Below are positions 36,552 to 44,752 of a DNA stretch of 49,539 nucleotides, piece by piece (positions within the stretch are counted from its first letter, which is position 1; each line of letters opens with the position of its first letter). This DNA comes from Oxalobacteraceae bacterium. Lineage in GTDB: Bacteria; Pseudomonadota; Gammaproteobacteria; Burkholderiales; Burkholderiaceae_D. Location: assembly GCA_027490465.1 (NCBI GenBank), contig JAIXXZ010000093.1, positions 1 to 49,539 on the forward strand, written 5' to 3'. The notes beneath the pieces were generated by a model. That model was given only the letters and a program-made list of their open reading frames with translations, was not told where the DNA came from and did no database searches. A program made the position numbers and the translations under genes.

Positions 36552-38561
36552 ATGAATTCAACTAATACCACAGGTTTTGTCGCCCACGTTCCCGCTCAAA
36601 TTCCCGGTCAGCCGCCAACACCGGCCAATTCGCAGCCAGGCAATCCGCCATCGGCGCCGCTGCTACGTAACGTAACACCGGCAGAGGACCCTCGTGGGAC
36701 GAAACGCTACCAAGAGGCAGCGGATATTCACGATAAAGAATCTTCAAGTAAGCAGGTCCATAAGCGAGCCCGGACTGAACCTGCAGTTGAGGTGGAATAT
36801 CCGAATCAACAGGAGCTGTTCGATGCGATCAAAGATAACAAAATAACCACGCTGAAGAATTTGTTGAAGGATTATAGAGGGAAAATCGATGCCCAATCTG
36901 ATACAAGCTCGGGCCTCACGCTGCTTTGTTTAGCGGCTTATCTGAATAATGCGGAAATTATTAAATTGCTTATTGATCGTGGCGCGAAGCAGAATGTTTG
37001 TGCACGTAACGGTTCGACGCCGCTAATGTTTGCGGCACAGGGTGGTTGTAGAGAAGCGATCAAACTACTCATCACGAGAAAATCTGATCTGAATGTAGTC
37101 AATAATTCGCGGTATGCCATTAATCCAAAAATGGTTCCTTTTACAGCACTTGATTTTGCGATTAACGCAAAGAAAGTTGAAGCCTGCAAAATACTGATCG
37201 AATTAGGTGCTGATTTAAAACAATTTATTCAATTTGGCGATCAAGATAACCAGAAAAGTAGAACACCGCTACTTTTAGCGATTGAATCTAATTTGACAGA
37301 GCTACTCGATTGGTTAATAAGGCGTAATTCAATAGCACTGAACTCGGTAGAACCTAGTACTAAATTGACTCTGATAAATGCTGCCGCCAGCCAAGGTTCC
37401 TTGCAAATGATTGATTTTTTTATGGGCAAAGGAGCCGATCTCAATGAGCCTTACATTGACAAGGATGGTCAACAGAGATCGGGGGGCGTATGGAGGATCG
37501 CGTGTAGTTGGAAAAAATCCTATGTGATTGAAAGCTTGTTGGCTCGGGGGATGCATCCCCCATCTCTCGCCAATTGGAATTCTTTTATCCAGCAAATCGG
37601 CTGTAACCTATCGACCGATCTGATTCTTCATCGGTCGCTACTGGCTGGCCATGACAACGCAGAGCCAGACGGATTGACTGATGTCTCATTAAGGAGGCAA
37701 CCCGAAAAGATACTCGAGCTTATGACTCAAAAGGGTCCGCTGTTAAAAAATACGGCAGATTGCGTACTGAACGCAAGATATTTGTCCAAAGGGTTAAGCG
37801 CTTCACTTTTGGCATTGGTACGGGGAAAATGTACACATGAGCTGCAGAGTGTATTTTCGCGTCTCAGTGGTAGGCCTTTTGACAATCTGTCGTCAAACTA
37901 TCGAAAAATATCGACGTATGCGCAGCAACTGCAAGTCCTGATTGAGCAGGTATCTGAAATCTGCGGTGATCCCAAATTTCCGGTGCTATTTGCAGGTGAA
38001 GGGCTTACTCCGCAGGGCGAGACAGTCATGACCCGGATGTTGATACTTCAGCGCAACCTGATACTGGAAGGGATCGCGCGTCTGCGCGAGCAGTTCGATC
38101 GCCAGGTGGCGAGATTGCCAGAGCTTTGTATGACGACCTACATCTCCCGGACACATCGTTTGAATGAAGTGGACTTGTACCGGGTGTTGACTGAAGATTT
38201 CGGTTTGTACGACCCAATCGCACGCGCTGTGCTTAGATTGGTGACAGTAGCTTATGATCGGTTTCGTCATGCAACATCCCAACCGTTGCCTGCAAAGTTT
38301 GGTGAATTGTCACCAGAAGAGCAACTGAAGGTGATGATTATTGACGTGCTCAAAGAATGGGACAAAATTCCTGAAATAGTGACTGCTTTCCGGGAAAGTC
38401 AGCCGGGTGAGGAAATGGATATAACAATCGATCTGCTATTTCAGCAATGGCGTCTTTTCAACGAAGCCTTTGGCGTGACGAAAGAGCGGCCATTGGGCTT
38501 CGGACCGGTCAGACGTAATGAAGTAGGAGTTGACCAGCTGACAGCCAACGATCTGTCGTAA
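36552..38561 (+). CDS. Ankyrin-repeat protein 2, candidate effector (669 residues)
   Basis: This protein is more divergent and more A+T-rich than its two neighbours. Residues 1-45 are Pro/Asn/Ser-rich. A bipartite basic pattern follows, Lys51-Arg52 and then KQVHKRARTE (67-76), in the same relative place as the basic clusters of the other two. Ankyrin-like repeats span about 88-345 (TLLCLAAYLNNAEIIKLLIDRGAKQN and TPLMFAAQGGCREAIKLLI are the clearest, later ones are degenerate). The C-terminal half is predicted helical and ends with LLFQQWRLFNEAFGV, which resembles the IFGQWRQ..AALGVV ending of proteins 1 and 3, suggesting a distant version of the same C-terminal domain. The ATG follows GAGATCATC, not a strong ribosome-binding site. 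Function is inferred only from the family resemblance. Confidence 0.8.
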   Translation: MNSTNTTGFVAHVPAQIPGQPPTPANSQPGNPPSAPLLRNVTPAEDPRGTKRYQEAADIHDKESSSKQVHKRARTEPAVEVEYPNQQELFDAIKDNKITTLKNLLKDYRGKIDAQSDTSSGLTLLCLAAYLNNAEIIKLLIDRGAKQNVCARNGSTPLMFAAQGGCREAIKLLITRKSDLNVVNNSRYAINPKMVPFTALDFAINAKKVEACKILIELGADLKQFIQFGDQDNQKSRTPLLLAIESNLTELLDWLIRRNSIALNSVEPSTKLTLINAAASQGSLQMIDFFMGKGADLNEPYIDKDGQQRSGGVWRIACSWKKSYVIESLLARGMHPPSLANWNSFIQQIGCNLSTDLILHRSLLAGHDNAEPDGLTDVSLRRQPEKILELMTQKGPLLKNTADCVLNARYLSKGLSASLLALVRGKCTHELQSVFSRLSGRPFDNLSSNYRKISTYAQQLQVLIEQVSEICGDPKFPVLFAGEGLTPQGETVMTRMLILQRNLILEGIARLREQFDRQVARLPELCMTTYISRTHRLNEVDLYRVLTEDFGLYDPIARAVLRLVTVAYDRFRHATSQPLPAKFGELSPEEQLKVMIIDVLKEWDKIPEIVTAFRESQPGEEMDITIDLLFQQWRLFNEAFGVTKERPLGFGPVRRNEVGVDQLTANDLS

Positions 38562-38604
38562 TGAGTTGGAGTCTGTGCGTTTAAATAAGTGTATAAACCC
38601 CTGT

Positions 38605-38689
38605 GGTCAATAGCGGCAGATGTGGGCGGCGCTGGGGGTGGTGTTGCCCGAGGTTGTGATGTCGCAGCAGTCGTAGAGTAAACCGGGCA
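38605..38689 (+). pseudogene. Remnant of an ankyrin gene 3' end
   Basis: These 85 bases match the end of ankyrin gene 1 (36186-36270) with three differences, including the stop codon and the following GAGTAAACCGGGCA. The rest of that gene copy is missing, so a further ankyrin gene was lost or its tail was copied here. Confidence 0.92.
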
Positions 38690-38800
38690 TAATGATTTTG
38701 GCGTTTAACCCGTTGTGATCTTATGTCCGTCCCCAAAATTCCCGAATCCGTCCTCGTTGTCATTCACACGGCTGACTTGCAGGTGCTGCTGCTTGAGCGC
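38663..38800 (+). repeat. 138-bp copy of the ankyrin 3 end / nudB start junction
   Basis: These bases match 42108-42245 with one difference (T for C at 38740). The match runs from the last ankyrin codons through the intergenic region to codon 26 of nudB. Confidence 0.95.
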
Positions 38801-38842
38801 GTCTATGTGCGTGAATTTGATGAGTGGATGAGAAGCAGTTGA
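38723..38842 (+). pseudogene. Truncated nudB with chimeric 3' end
   Basis: An ATG at 38723 opens a 39-codon frame. Codons 1-26 are those of nudB (one silent change). The next ten (VYVREFDEW) match no part of nudB; the DNA around 38799-38823 agrees at 22 of 25 bases with the EEP gene near 43389-43413 (RMYVRGFD). The frame then runs out of phase into aspS sequence and stops. Confidence 0.8.
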
Positions 38843-38892
38843 AAGAACTGTATATCCGTCTGTGTGCCGTGGAGCCTGCGGTCAAAGGCTGA
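38826..38892 (+). pseudogene. Remnant of the aspS 3' end
   Basis: These 67 bases match the end of aspS (30611-30677) at 57 positions. In the aspS frame they read [21 protein letters not shown] and then a stop, against [21 protein letters not shown] in aspS. Many of the changes are silent, so the copy is either old or derives from a related aspS allele. Confidence 0.88.
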
Positions 38893-39048
38893 TGTTTTTA
38901 TAAGGCGTCGTGGCACAGGCTGCGATGCTGTTTTCTTTTATGCTCTCGCAGCATTCCCACCCCAGCGCATTGTATGTCGCCCGAGCGCGACAATCCCCCG
39001 CCTTGGGCGATTGATCGACATGTTTATCTACGACAAACCTGTTTTCAG

Positions 39049-39076
39049 GGAACCGGTTGACTCGTTGTTTCACACA
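39049..39076 (+). promoter_or_regulatory. hrp box of the third ankyrin gene
   Basis: GGAACC (39049-39054), 15 bases, TCACACA (39070-39076): 10 of 11 fixed positions match GGAACC-N15/16-CCACNNA. The box ends 75 bases before the ATG. Its two boxes match those of ankyrin gene 1 while the 15-base spacer agrees at only about half of its positions. Confidence 0.75.
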
Positions 39077-39101
39077 TAGACCGACTGCTCGCCGCCGCCA
39101 G

Positions 39102-39247
39102 CGTGCGCTGCCCGTTGCTCAACGTCGTTTCAATCAGTGGAATCAATTGCTATGTCCATCCCCGGCCTCAATCTATCCTCTCCGCCTGCGCAAGTTCCGG
39201 CGCCGAATCCGCCGCAAAATCCGCCACCGCGCCCTGGGTCGCCGACG
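39102..39247 (+). repeat. Copy 2 of the 146-bp leader/N-terminus cassette
   Basis: Matches 33142-33287 at 144 of 146 positions. Beyond codon 32 the two genes diverge at once, although they remain homologous at the protein level. Confidence 0.95.
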
Positions 39248-42121
39248 CTACGCTATCGTCCCGCCGGGCAGGGTGATGTAGGGCAAGAAGACGCGTCATC
39301 CGCGCGTGGTTTAAAGCGGGGGCTTCCCGCGGAAACCGAGGAGGCGGGTATGGACATCGAACCCTCGACCGAGCCTGAATTTAAACGGCGGCGAGTCGAT
39401 GCCGGCCCAGCGACACCGGAGCGGTTGCAGGCATTGATCGATGCGGGAGATGAAGCCGGTCTGCGGGCATTACTTCAGCAAGCTCCCGAACTGCTCAATA
39501 AGTCCCACCCACCGCCAATCCTTCAAGGGATGACCCCACTCTGTTATGCGGCCACAAAGGGGCTTGAGGCGATGGCGCGCTGTCTCATTGATTGCAACGC
39601 GTCAGTGGAGGTAACGTCTCGAGGTAGCAATACGCCACTGATCTTTGCCTGTAATAGAGGCCATCTAAATATCGCCCGGATGCTCCGTGAGCGCGGTGCA
39701 GTTTTGACTGCCAAAGATGCCAAGGGGGCCAATTGTTTACATATTGCTGCCTACAATGGCCGATATGCGGTGGTGGAATGGTTGCTGAGTGAGAACGTAC
39801 CCATCGACGGGATTAGTAATGATGGCATTACACCGATGATGATGGCCTGTCGTAATGGTCATCTGAAGGTCGCCCAGATGCTCCACGAGCGTGGAGCGAG
39901 CCTGACCTCCAAATCGCTTGATGGGTGGAACTGCCTGCAGTTTGCGGCTGACCAAGGTCGCGAAGAGTTGGTGAGCTGGTTGCTGAGTCAGGGCTTGGGT
40001 GTCAACGAGCCTAATAAGGCCGGTGTCACGCCGCTGATGCTTGCCTGTCGTCATGGTGATCTGAGGGTCGTTCAACTGCTCCACAGCAATGGAGCGAGCC
40101 TGACCGCCAAAGCGCCTAGTGGGGAAAACTGCCTGCAGTTTGCCGTTAACTTCGGTCGCGAAGAGGTGGTGCGCTGGTTGCTGAGTCAGGGCTTGGATGT
40201 CAACGATCCTAATAAGGCTGGCCTCACGCCGCTGATGCTTGCCTGTCGTCATGGTGATCTGAGGGTCGTTCAACTTCTCCACAGCAATGGAGCGGGCCTG
40301 ACCTCCAAAGCGCTTAGTGGGGAAAACTGCCTGCATTTTGCGTCTGGCATGGGTCGCGGAGAGGTGGTCAAGTGGTTGTTGAGTATGAAAGTACCTGTCG
40401 ACGAGCCGAATAATGAGATTGTTACGCCGCTGATGTACGCCTGTCGTAGTGGCCATTTGAAGATCGTCCAGATGCTCCACGAGCGTGGAGCGAGCCTGAC
40501 CAGCAAAGTTCGTGATGGCCTGAGCTGCCTGCATTTTGCGGCTGATGAAGCTCGAGAAGAGGTGGTGAGCTGGTTGCTGGATCAGGGCTTGGGTGTCAAC
40601 GAGACTACTAAAAACGGTAGAACGCCGCTGATGATGGCCTGTAGTAAAGGACATTTAAAGCTCGCCCAGATGCTCCGTGCGCGTGGAGCAAGCCTGATCT
40701 CTGAAACTAATAGTTTGTGGAACTGCCTAGATTTTGCGGCTGAAAAAGGTCACGAAGAGGTGGTGAAATGGTTGCTGGATCAGGGCTTGGCTGTCGACGG
40801 GCCTCCTCAGAAGAGTGTGACGCCGCTGATGTTTTCCTTAAAAGAGAAGCAATTTGCAGTCATCCGGCTGCTGATCAAGCGCGGTGCGAACCTTCATTAT
40901 GAGCTTTCTGGCAAACAGCCTATTGGCAATGCGATTTTCAGAATCGCATGCGATCAAGAGCGTTACGATGTGCTGGTTTCGTTGATCGAGCGGAACTACT
41001 GCTCTTTGTCTGCGGACTTGGATAAGTTGCTATCCGTGGGCTCCTCGGAAACAGTGGACCCGATGAAGATACGCGCCCGGTCTGCAGCTATTCATGATTT
41101 GAACCGAGTTTTTCAAGGGATGGAACTGGAAGCGGACCTCGCCCTAGAGGATCAAGTAGATCAATTGCTGGATCCGGCGTGGCTATCCTTTGAAACAAAA
41201 TCTGGTCGTCAACAATTCATTGACTATTACCAGACCCAATTTTTCCTGACTGATAGCAATGCTTCGAATGAGTCGATCAGCAAAACCGCGCTTTCGTCAC
41301 ATGCTTTGTTTTCTTACACGATTCACGATCATCTGAAGCCCCAGCAAGGCGAGTTTTCCAATTTACTTCAAGCCTTGGCCGGAAAGGGCAAGCCAATAAA
41401 TAAGTCGCATAAAAAGAAAATTTTGTGGTTCAAGCTGGAGGCGCTCAAGACAGTGCAGATCACTCAGCCATTTCAAAATAAGCATCTTCTTCCGATCAAT
41501 GAAAACATCATCTGCAACGTATTAACGCGTCAGCTCGATGCGCTGCGGCTGGCCGCTCAGGAGTATTTTTTTAATGAGCAAGCTAATTTTTCAGAAGTGT
41601 TGACCGAGCTTTGTAAAAAATATATCCGAATAGACGGACGTTTTGACACCACCGGCTTTAACAAAGCATTGGCCAAGCTGGGCATCTATGCGGTCAATGC
41701 GGATCGCCTGACTGCGTTAATCAGTGCAGCATTCGAGGTTGTCCGTCGAAGACCTCTGGATTTGCCGTCGATGGCGACCGTTGGACGGGCTTTTGATCTG
41801 AATGCGCCACAGGTGATCGAAAACCTGCTCGCTGAATTAAATAAGTCGCTGATTTATTTGGCTAAAGCATATGAAACAGAGGGTCTGGAGTTGGTGGACT
41901 CGGAACAGCAAGATTCGTATCCGGACTTGTCCGCAGCATTGAAGAAGCCACTGAATGATCCGCCTGACGCCTCAGTACTGCCAGGTTTTGCGGATGGGAT
42001 GGCGCAGCTGGAGCAGAAGGATCAAGACATCTATTACGAACAGATCTTCGGTCAGTGGCGCCAGCTCAGTGCAGCATTGGGCGTGGTCTTGCCTGCTCCA
42101 TTCGCACCGCAGCAGTCGTAG
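39152..42121 (+). CDS. Ankyrin-repeat protein 3, candidate type III effector (989 residues)
   Basis: The protein begins with the same 32 residues as ankyrin protein 1 (MSIPGLNLSSPPAQ...), has the basic cluster FKRRRVD at exactly the same residues (77-83), then about 14 ankyrin repeats (126-584, consensus TPLMLACRHGDLRVVQLLHSNGA and NCLQFAADQGREEVVSWLL), and the C-terminal domain of about 370 residues shared with protein 1 (LCKKYIRIDGRFD, KALAKLGIYAVNADRLT, LPGFADGMAQLEQKDQDIYYEQIFGQWRQ). Apart from the first 32 residues and the C-terminal motifs the two proteins are moderately diverged, so they are old paralogues with a recently homogenised start. An hrp box precedes the gene; the stop codon is 46 bases before nudB. 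No signal peptide or membrane segment is seen. Confidence 0.85.
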   Translation: MSIPGLNLSSPPAQVPAPNPPQNPPPRPGSPTLRYRPAGQGDVGQEDASSARGLKRGLPAETEEAGMDIEPSTEPEFKRRRVDAGPATPERLQALIDAGDEAGLRALLQQAPELLNKSHPPPILQGMTPLCYAATKGLEAMARCLIDCNASVEVTSRGSNTPLIFACNRGHLNIARMLRERGAVLTAKDAKGANCLHIAAYNGRYAVVEWLLSENVPIDGISNDGITPMMMACRNGHLKVAQMLHERGASLTSKSLDGWNCLQFAADQGREELVSWLLSQGLGVNEPNKAGVTPLMLACRHGDLRVVQLLHSNGASLTAKAPSGENCLQFAVNFGREEVVRWLLSQGLDVNDPNKAGLTPLMLACRHGDLRVVQLLHSNGAGLTSKALSGENCLHFASGMGRGEVVKWLLSMKVPVDEPNNEIVTPLMYACRSGHLKIVQMLHERGASLTSKVRDGLSCLHFAADEAREEVVSWLLDQGLGVNETTKNGRTPLMMACSKGHLKLAQMLRARGASLISETNSLWNCLDFAAEKGHEEVVKWLLDQGLAVDGPPQKSVTPLMFSLKEKQFAVIRLLIKRGANLHYELSGKQPIGNAIFRIACDQERYDVLVSLIERNYCSLSADLDKLLSVGSSETVDPMKIRARSAAIHDLNRVFQGMELEADLALEDQVDQLLDPAWLSFETKSGRQQFIDYYQTQFFLTDSNASNESISKTALSSHALFSYTIHDHLKPQQGEFSNLLQALAGKGKPINKSHKKKILWFKLEALKTVQITQPFQNKHLLPINENIICNVLTRQLDALRLAAQEYFFNEQANFSEVLTELCKKYIRIDGRFDTTGFNKALAKLGIYAVNADRLTALISAAFEVVRRRPLDLPSMATVGRAFDLNAPQVIENLLAELNKSLIYLAKAYETEGLELVDSEQQDSYPDLSAALKKPLNDPPDASVLPGFADGMAQLEQKDQDIYYEQIFGQWRQLSAALGVVLPAPFAPQQS

Positions 42122-42167
42122 AGTAAACCGGGCATAATGATTTTGGCGTTTAACCCGTTGTGATCTT

Positions 42168-42626
42168 ATGTCCGTCCCCAAAATCCCCGAATCCGTCCTC
42201 GTTGTCATTCACACGGCTGACTTGCAGGTGCTGCTGCTTGAGCGCGCCGATAAGCCCGGCTTCTGGCAATCCGTCACGGGCTCCAAAGATGCGCTGGATG
42301 AGCCGCTGGCCACCACCGCGATACGAGAAGTGCATGAAGAGACCGGCATCCTGATTGGCAGTGAGCATGTCCCCGTAAAAAATCTTCGGGACTGGCAACT
42401 TTCCAATGTCTATGAGATCTATCCAGTCTGGCGCCATCGCTATGCCGAGGGTGTCACGCATAACACCGAGCATGTGTTCGGCTTGCTGGTGCCGCCCGAT
42501 ATCCCCGTCCGCTTGGCAGAACGCGAACATCTGCAATACCGCTGGCTGTCCTGGCGCGAGGCGGCTGATCAGTGTTTTTCGCCTTCCAATGCAGAAGCTA
42601 TTCTGCAACTATCCCGGCATGGCTGA
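42168..42626 (+). CDS. nudB: Dihydroneopterin triphosphate diphosphatase
   Basis: The 152-residue Nudix hydrolase removes pyrophosphate from dihydroneopterin triphosphate in folate synthesis. The Nudix box is GSKDALDEPLATTAIREVHEETGI (about residues 38-61), and the start MSVPKIPESVLVVIHT matches the family. In Burkholderiales nudB normally stands close to aspS; here about 11 kb separate them. Upstream, CATAAT at 42133-42138 is a possible -10. Fragments of its 5' end are present at 36312 and 38723. Confidence 0.95.
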   Translation: MSVPKIPESVLVVIHTADLQVLLLERADKPGFWQSVTGSKDALDEPLATTAIREVHEETGILIGSEHVPVKNLRDWQLSNVYEIYPVWRHRYAEGVTHNTEHVFGLLVPPDIPVRLAEREHLQYRWLSWREAADQCFSPSNAEAILQLSRHG

Positions 42627-42686
42627 GTCTTCGAATTCATTGCCGCTTGCATCAAGCCCGATATTGCGACCAATAACGCGAGCCAC

Positions 42687-43565
42687 ATGACAACGCCAAG
42701 CAGCATGAAACTTCGAATCGCGACCTGGAATATTCACAAAGGCGTTAGTACCGTAGGCACGCGACCGCGCGTTCATGGTATCAAGCAGGCTATCACGGCC
42801 ATGACCCCCGATATCCTGTTTTTGCAAGAAGTACAGGGCCGACATGATTTGCTCGCGTTGCGGCACGCAGGTAAATGGCCGGCTCAAGCGCAGCATGAAT
42901 TTCTGGCAGGCGATACCCATCATGTCGCTTACGGCATGAATGCTGTTTACGATCATGGTCATCACGGTAATGCGCTGCTGTCGTGTTTTCCGATTGAATC
43001 GTCTTTCAATCATGATGTCTCCGATCATGCGTTCGAATCGCGCGGTATTTTGCATTGCCTACTGCATCTGGGTGATATTCCCGTGCATTGCTATGTGATC
43101 CATCTGGGTTTGTTTGCCGGCAGCCGTTTGCGTCAGACAGAGGCATTAATCGAAGCGGTGACATCGAGCGCACCGACTGACGCGCCGTTGCTGATTGCCG
43201 GTGATTTCAATGACTGGACCAATGCGCTCAGCAAGACACTGCGTGATCGGCTTCATGTGTCAGAGGTATTCGATCAGCAATTGTCGTCGCGCAGCTTTGG
43301 GTCGTATTTGCGAAGATTGTCAGGCCGTGGTCCGAAAAAAACACCCGCGCGTACATTTCCGGCAGCCATGCCGGTGTTGCAGCTCGATCGCATGTATGTG
43401 CGTGGATTTGATGTCCACGGTGCCCAAGTACTGCATGGTGCGAGTTGGGCACGACTGTCCGATCACGCACCCATCGTGGCCGAGTTGAGCCTGCAAGCCT
43501 CCACGACGCTGAGCAAAGCATTGCACAAATCCCGGGAAGCGCGGCATGTCGGCAGCGAGCTATAG
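42687..43565 (+). CDS. Endonuclease/exonuclease/phosphatase family protein
   Basis: The 292-residue protein has the DNase I-like fold motifs in order: IATWNIHKGVS, ILFLQEVQG, YGMNAVYDHGHHGNALLS, LLIAGDFNDWTNAL and LSDHAPIVAEL with the catalytic histidine. Stand-alone members may act on nucleic acids or phospholipids. The gene overlaps clsB by 20 bases, so the two are translationally linked, and a role in phospholipid metabolism is possible. The start is at 42687 or, equally likely, at 42705. Confidence 0.92.
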   Translation: MTTPSSMKLRIATWNIHKGVSTVGTRPRVHGIKQAITAMTPDILFLQEVQGRHDLLALRHAGKWPAQAQHEFLAGDTHHVAYGMNAVYDHGHHGNALLSCFPIESSFNHDVSDHAFESRGILHCLLHLGDIPVHCYVIHLGLFAGSRLRQTEALIEAVTSSAPTDAPLLIAGDFNDWTNALSKTLRDRLHVSEVFDQQLSSRSFGSYLRRLSGRGPKKTPARTFPAAMPVLQLDRMYVRGFDVHGAQVLHGASWARLSDHAPIVAELSLQASTTLSKALHKSREARHVGSEL

Positions 43566-44712
43566 CCGCAGCAATCATCTGTCGCTGTTGCATCGCGGCG
43601 CCGAATTTTTTCCGGCGCTGATTCACGCGATCGATGGGGCGCTCGCCGAAATTTATCTCGAGACGTATATTTTTGCGCTGGATGACACCGCCAATCAGGT
43701 CAGGGATGCACTGATACGCGCTGCATCGCGCGGTGTGATGGTGCATGTGCTGTTGGATTGGCTAGGCACGGGCAAATCAACCGTGGCAATATTGCAGGCT
43801 GAATTTGAGGCGTCGGGTGTTCATTTCGTCGCGTTCAACCCTTGGTTTCAGCGTGGCGTTGCTCGCACCCATCGAAAAATTGTCGTGATTGATCAGCGGC
43901 TTGCTTTTCTTGGTGGCCTGAATATCAATGATGATCTGATTTCCGACGATGATAGTGGCACGCGCCTGCCAGCGCCGCGCTGGGACTTTGCAGTGAGCAT
44001 TATCGGACCGCTGGTGGATGATGTGCAGGTGGAAGTCGCTGCGCAATGGAAGCGACAATCCTCGCAAACGCTGCGCCGCCGACTGGGCCGTGTACGCCAG
44101 TGGTATGCATCACGTGTGAGTTTGCAGTGGCAGGTAGCCGAGGCGGCACTGGTGGTGCGGGATAACCTGCGTAACCGTGCGGCGATTGAACGTCAGTTGT
44201 TGCAAGCGCTAGGGCAAGCACACCACAGTGCTGTCCTGGTGACACCCTATTTCGCGCCGGGACGAAAACTGCGTCGTGCAATGCTGCATGCCGCCGCACG
44301 CGGTGTGGATATCACCCTCTTGATCGGTGTGGGACAGTTTGTGATGCAGGACGCGGTGGCCCAGTCGTTTTATCCGCGCTTCATTCGTGCCGGTATCCAT
44401 ATTGTGGAATATCGCGCGACGCAGTTGCATGGCAAAGCGGCGGTCGTCGATGATGCATGGGCGACGCTGGGCTCGAGTAATTTTGATGGCTTGTCGCTAT
44501 TCGTTAATCATGAAGCCAATATCATCGTTCGCGATGCTAACTTCTCGATGGCGCTGCGCGATATCATTGCGCGCGGTGTGGCAGAGGGAACGGCTATCAC
44601 TGTCGAGGATGTCGCACAATTCTCATGGCTGCGACGCGTAGGAAATCGCCTGGCTTATCTCCTTTATCGCACGGTACTGAAAATCATCACGGCAGGCCGG
44701 TATACCAAATAA
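43546..44712 (+). CDS. clsB: Cardiolipin synthase B (phospholipase D family)
   Basis: The 388-residue protein has two HKD motifs, HRKIVVIDQRLAFLGGLNIND (about residue 108) and LHGKAAVVDDAWATLGSSNFDG (about residue 295), and lacks the two N-terminal membrane segments of ClsA, which fits ClsB. It joins phosphatidyl groups to form cardiolipin at the inner membrane. It overlaps the EEP gene before it, as in many beta-proteobacteria. A short hydrophobic C-terminus (LAYLLYRTVLKIITAG) may touch the membrane. Confidence 0.94.
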   Translation: MSAASYSRSNHLSLLHRGAEFFPALIHAIDGALAEIYLETYIFALDDTANQVRDALIRAASRGVMVHVLLDWLGTGKSTVAILQAEFEASGVHFVAFNPWFQRGVARTHRKIVVIDQRLAFLGGLNINDDLISDDDSGTRLPAPRWDFAVSIIGPLVDDVQVEVAAQWKRQSSQTLRRRLGRVRQWYASRVSLQWQVAEAALVVRDNLRNRAAIERQLLQALGQAHHSAVLVTPYFAPGRKLRRAMLHAAARGVDITLLIGVGQFVMQDAVAQSFYPRFIRAGIHIVEYRATQLHGKAAVVDDAWATLGSSNFDGLSLFVNHEANIIVRDANFSMALRDIIARGVAEGTAITVEDVAQFSWLRRVGNRLAYLLYRTVLKIITAGRYTK

Positions 44713-44752
44713 GCGCCGGACTCTTCATCCCGAAAATCTCTACAATGCTGCC

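Larger units (their letters stand above)
38562..39151. other. Non-coding junction with gene scars between ankyrin genes 2 and 3
   Basis: These 590 bases hold, in order, a copy of an ankyrin 3' end, a copy of the nudB 5' end, a short piece resembling the EEP gene, a copy of the aspS 3' end, about 160 bases with no recognisable content, an hrp box and the leader of ankyrin gene 3. No intact gene is seen. Confidence 0.8.

Noticed and set aside
38864..39079. A 71-residue frame in the junction before ankyrin gene 3
   Set aside because: It begins inside the aspS remnant in another frame and covers leader sequence; no family sequence or ribosome-binding site.
30678..42167. Transposase, integrase, tRNA attachment site or flanking direct repeats that would make the island a mobile element
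   Set aside because: I found none in the sequence; the repeats present are copies of neighbouring genes and of the ankyrin genes.
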